From CAZVAO01 sp964625175 (GTDB lineage: Bacteria; Bacillota; UBA994; PWPR01), in the NCBI GenBank assembly GCA_964625175.1, contig CAZVAO010000114.1, forward strand, positions 1-6,804: a stretch of DNA of 6,804 bases. Reading direction: 5' to 3'. Positions 5,686-6,804 of this stretch are shown here, piece by piece. Numbering within the stretch: position 1 is the stretch's first letter; each line of letters begins with the position of its first letter. Position numbers and translations under genes: made by a program. Under the pieces are notes generated by a model, which saw only the letters and a program-made list of their open reading frames with translations, was not told the origin of the DNA and did not search any database.

Positions 5686-6226
5686 ACAGAAATTTATTGA
5701 TCGACCAGAAGTCACACAAATTATTGAACGTCGGTATGTTCAAAAATACATTGAAAGCCCCGTCTTTAGGGGCTATCTTGGTTTGTTGGATATAAAATCA
5801 GTGAGTGCTGATGTATTTGTGACGAATGACTATGGACGATTTCAAATCATAGGGGAAGGGTTTAAGTGGCTCCATATTGTTCCAGATGCTTGCCAATATG
5901 TTGTCACTGCCATGTTTAATCCGCAACAGAAACTATCACAACTCTACATAGATATCATTGCCCGCAAAGGCTTAGAAAATGGGCGTGTTTATTTTGATGA
6001 TATCTATTTAGACATTGTTTACATCGTCAATAAACCGCCACTCTTGCTTGATGAGGATGATTTGGCAGAAGCTCTCCGAAGCGGCATCATCAGTGAAGGT
6101 GAGGCGCTTGCCGCTACAAAAGTAGCAACTGATTTAATCAAAGAGATTTCATCAGGGTCCAATAGCATCGTGCGACACGTTTATGATTTCATGGCACTTG
6201 TAACGAGCAGTGAAGCAAATAAATGA
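5678..6226 (+). CDS. DUF402 domain protein, probable nucleotide phosphohydrolase family
   Basis: The protein has 182 residues from ATG 5678, overlapping the last 8 bases of hflX. An ATG at 5657 would lengthen the overlap and has no ribosome site. An RGYLGLLDI strand (31-39) and GEGFKWLHIVP (59-69) are followed by the DUF402 core: TAMFN (77-81), LYIDI (89-93), the acidic YFDDIYLDIVYI (105-116) and LDEDDLAEAL (124-133). The clustered aspartates (D107, D108, D112, D125, D127, D128) fit the metal-dependent phosphohydrolase site of this fold. Characterised members include Bacillus and Staphylococcus nucleoside tri/diphosphatases and FomD, which hydrolyses a CMP-phosphonate in fosfomycin biosynthesis. 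The nearest resemblance I can recall is to an uncharacterised group common in Paenibacillus-like Bacillota, so substrate assignment is open. Coupling to hflX suggests co-expression. Confidence 0.8.
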   Translation: MIKQKFIDRPEVTQIIERRYVQKYIESPVFRGYLGLLDIKSVSADVFVTNDYGRFQIIGEGFKWLHIVPDACQYVVTAMFNPQQKLSQLYIDIIARKGLENGRVYFDDIYLDIVYIVNKPPLLLDEDDLAEALRSGIISEGEALAATKVATDLIKEISSGSNSIVRHVYDFMALVTSSEANK

Positions 6227-6262
6227 ATCGATTAAATATTTTTCATTAGGGGAGGCTAGATT

Positions 6263-6793
6263 ATGGGTTTAAAAAAAGGATATGTTCAAGTGTACACGGG
6301 CAATGGTAAGGGTAAAACCACTGCCGCTTTAGGATTAGCTTTTCGTGCCGCGGGTAGGGGCTATAAAACCTATATGGGTCAATTTATGAAGGGTCAGCTC
6401 TACGGCGAGATTAATACTGCGCAACAACCTGAATCATTCATCACGATCGAACAATTTGGTAAAGACACCTTTATTCATGTGCGTCACCCTGCAGATCCTG
6501 TTGATATTGCTATGGCTCAAGAGGGGCTGGCCAAATGTGTTGAGGCGATGTTATCGGGTCGTTATGATATCATAATCTGTGATGAAATATGTGTCGCTCA
6601 TTTTTACAATCTGGTAACGATTGAAGATATGTTGAGTGTCATCGGGCAAAAACCTAATGGAGTTGAGTTAATTTTCACTGGCCGTTATGCTCCCGCAGAA
6701 ATCGTAGAGGTTGCTGATCTTGTAACAGAGATGCGTGAAATTAAGCACTACTATGAAATTGGTGTCGAAGCAAGGGATGGGATTGAACGCTAG
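6263..6793 (+). CDS. Cob(I)yrinic acid a,c-diamide / cob(I)alamin adenosyltransferase (CobA/CobO/BtuR type)
   Basis: The enzyme transfers the 5'-deoxyadenosyl group of ATP to the cobalt of a reduced corrinoid, making adenosylcobalamin or its precursor. The 176-residue protein has the RecA-like fold of this family. The P-loop GNGKGKTT (13-20) is unusual and characteristic. FMKGQLYGE (41-49) matches the conserved segment after it, IIICDEI (103-109) is the Walker B-like strand, TGRYAP (139-144) corresponds to the TGRxAP motif, and the C-terminus has DLVTEM (152-157) and GVEARDGIE (167-175). It is somewhat shorter than the E. coli enzyme, as is usual in Bacillota. AGGGGAGG (6248-6255) lies seven bases before the ATG. 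It follows the DUF402 gene by 36 bases with no terminator between them. No cobalamin riboswitch is visible upstream, so it may be expressed with the hflX operon. Confidence 0.93.
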   Translation: MGLKKGYVQVYTGNGKGKTTAALGLAFRAAGRGYKTYMGQFMKGQLYGEINTAQQPESFITIEQFGKDTFIHVRHPADPVDIAMAQEGLAKCVEAMLSGRYDIIICDEICVAHFYNLVTIEDMLSVIGQKPNGVELIFTGRYAPAEIVEVADLVTEMREIKHYYEIGVEARDGIER

Positions 6794-6804
6794 TTTACAA
6801 TTTG

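Noticed and set aside
6227..6262. Possible cobalamin riboswitch before the adenosyltransferase gene
   Set aside because: The gap is only 36 bases, far too short for the aptamer, and no B12-box-like sequence is seen.

Overview
The window reads as a low-to-medium GC bacterial chromosome, most likely Bacillota. Strong AGGAGG-type ribosome binding sites sit 7-10 bases ahead of most genes, and four of the seven starts are non-ATG (one GTG, three TTG). The DUF402 protein and the stand-alone double-cluster Fe-S protein resemble families common in Bacilli and Clostridia. I cannot name the genus. All seven confident genes are on the + strand, and there are no rRNA or tRNA genes, CRISPR arrays or complete mobile elements.

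Layout: bases 1-563 hold no intact gene. They carry a possible decayed tyrosine-recombinase C-terminus (142-306), a hairpin that could be a terminator (405-430) and a likely promoter (430-458). Next comes a divergent cyclophilin-type peptidyl-prolyl isomerase (564-1127). It is followed by a two-domain cytidylyltransferase/PEP mutase (1223-2521), which would catalyse the entry step of phosphonate biosynthesis, and by a QueG-like double [4Fe-4S] protein (2618-3448). A 217-base gap contains two kinds of tandem repeat: two 28-bp units and seven 8-bp units.

A tight second block follows: a HAD-IB phosphatase-like protein (3666-4391), the ribosome-associated GTPase HflX (4405-5685), a DUF402 protein (5678-6226) and a corrinoid adenosyltransferase (6263-6793). 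Spacings of 13 nt, an 8-nt overlap and 36 nt indicate one transcript. The window stops 11 bases after the last gene, so the operon may continue.

How they work together: most of the set looks like housekeeping or stress genes. The main specialised signal is the PEP mutase. Its N-terminal cytidylyltransferase domain matches the Fom1-type arrangement, in which phosphonopyruvate is made by one domain and a phosphonate is later activated as a CMP ester by the other. No phosphonopyruvate decarboxylase, AEP transaminase or other dedicated phosphonate gene is visible here, so the rest of any such pathway must lie elsewhere. The DUF402 gene (the fold of FomD, a CMP-phosphonate hydrolase), the HAD phosphatase and the corrinoid genes make a link conceivable. 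It is unproven, and each of those families is also common outside phosphonate clusters.
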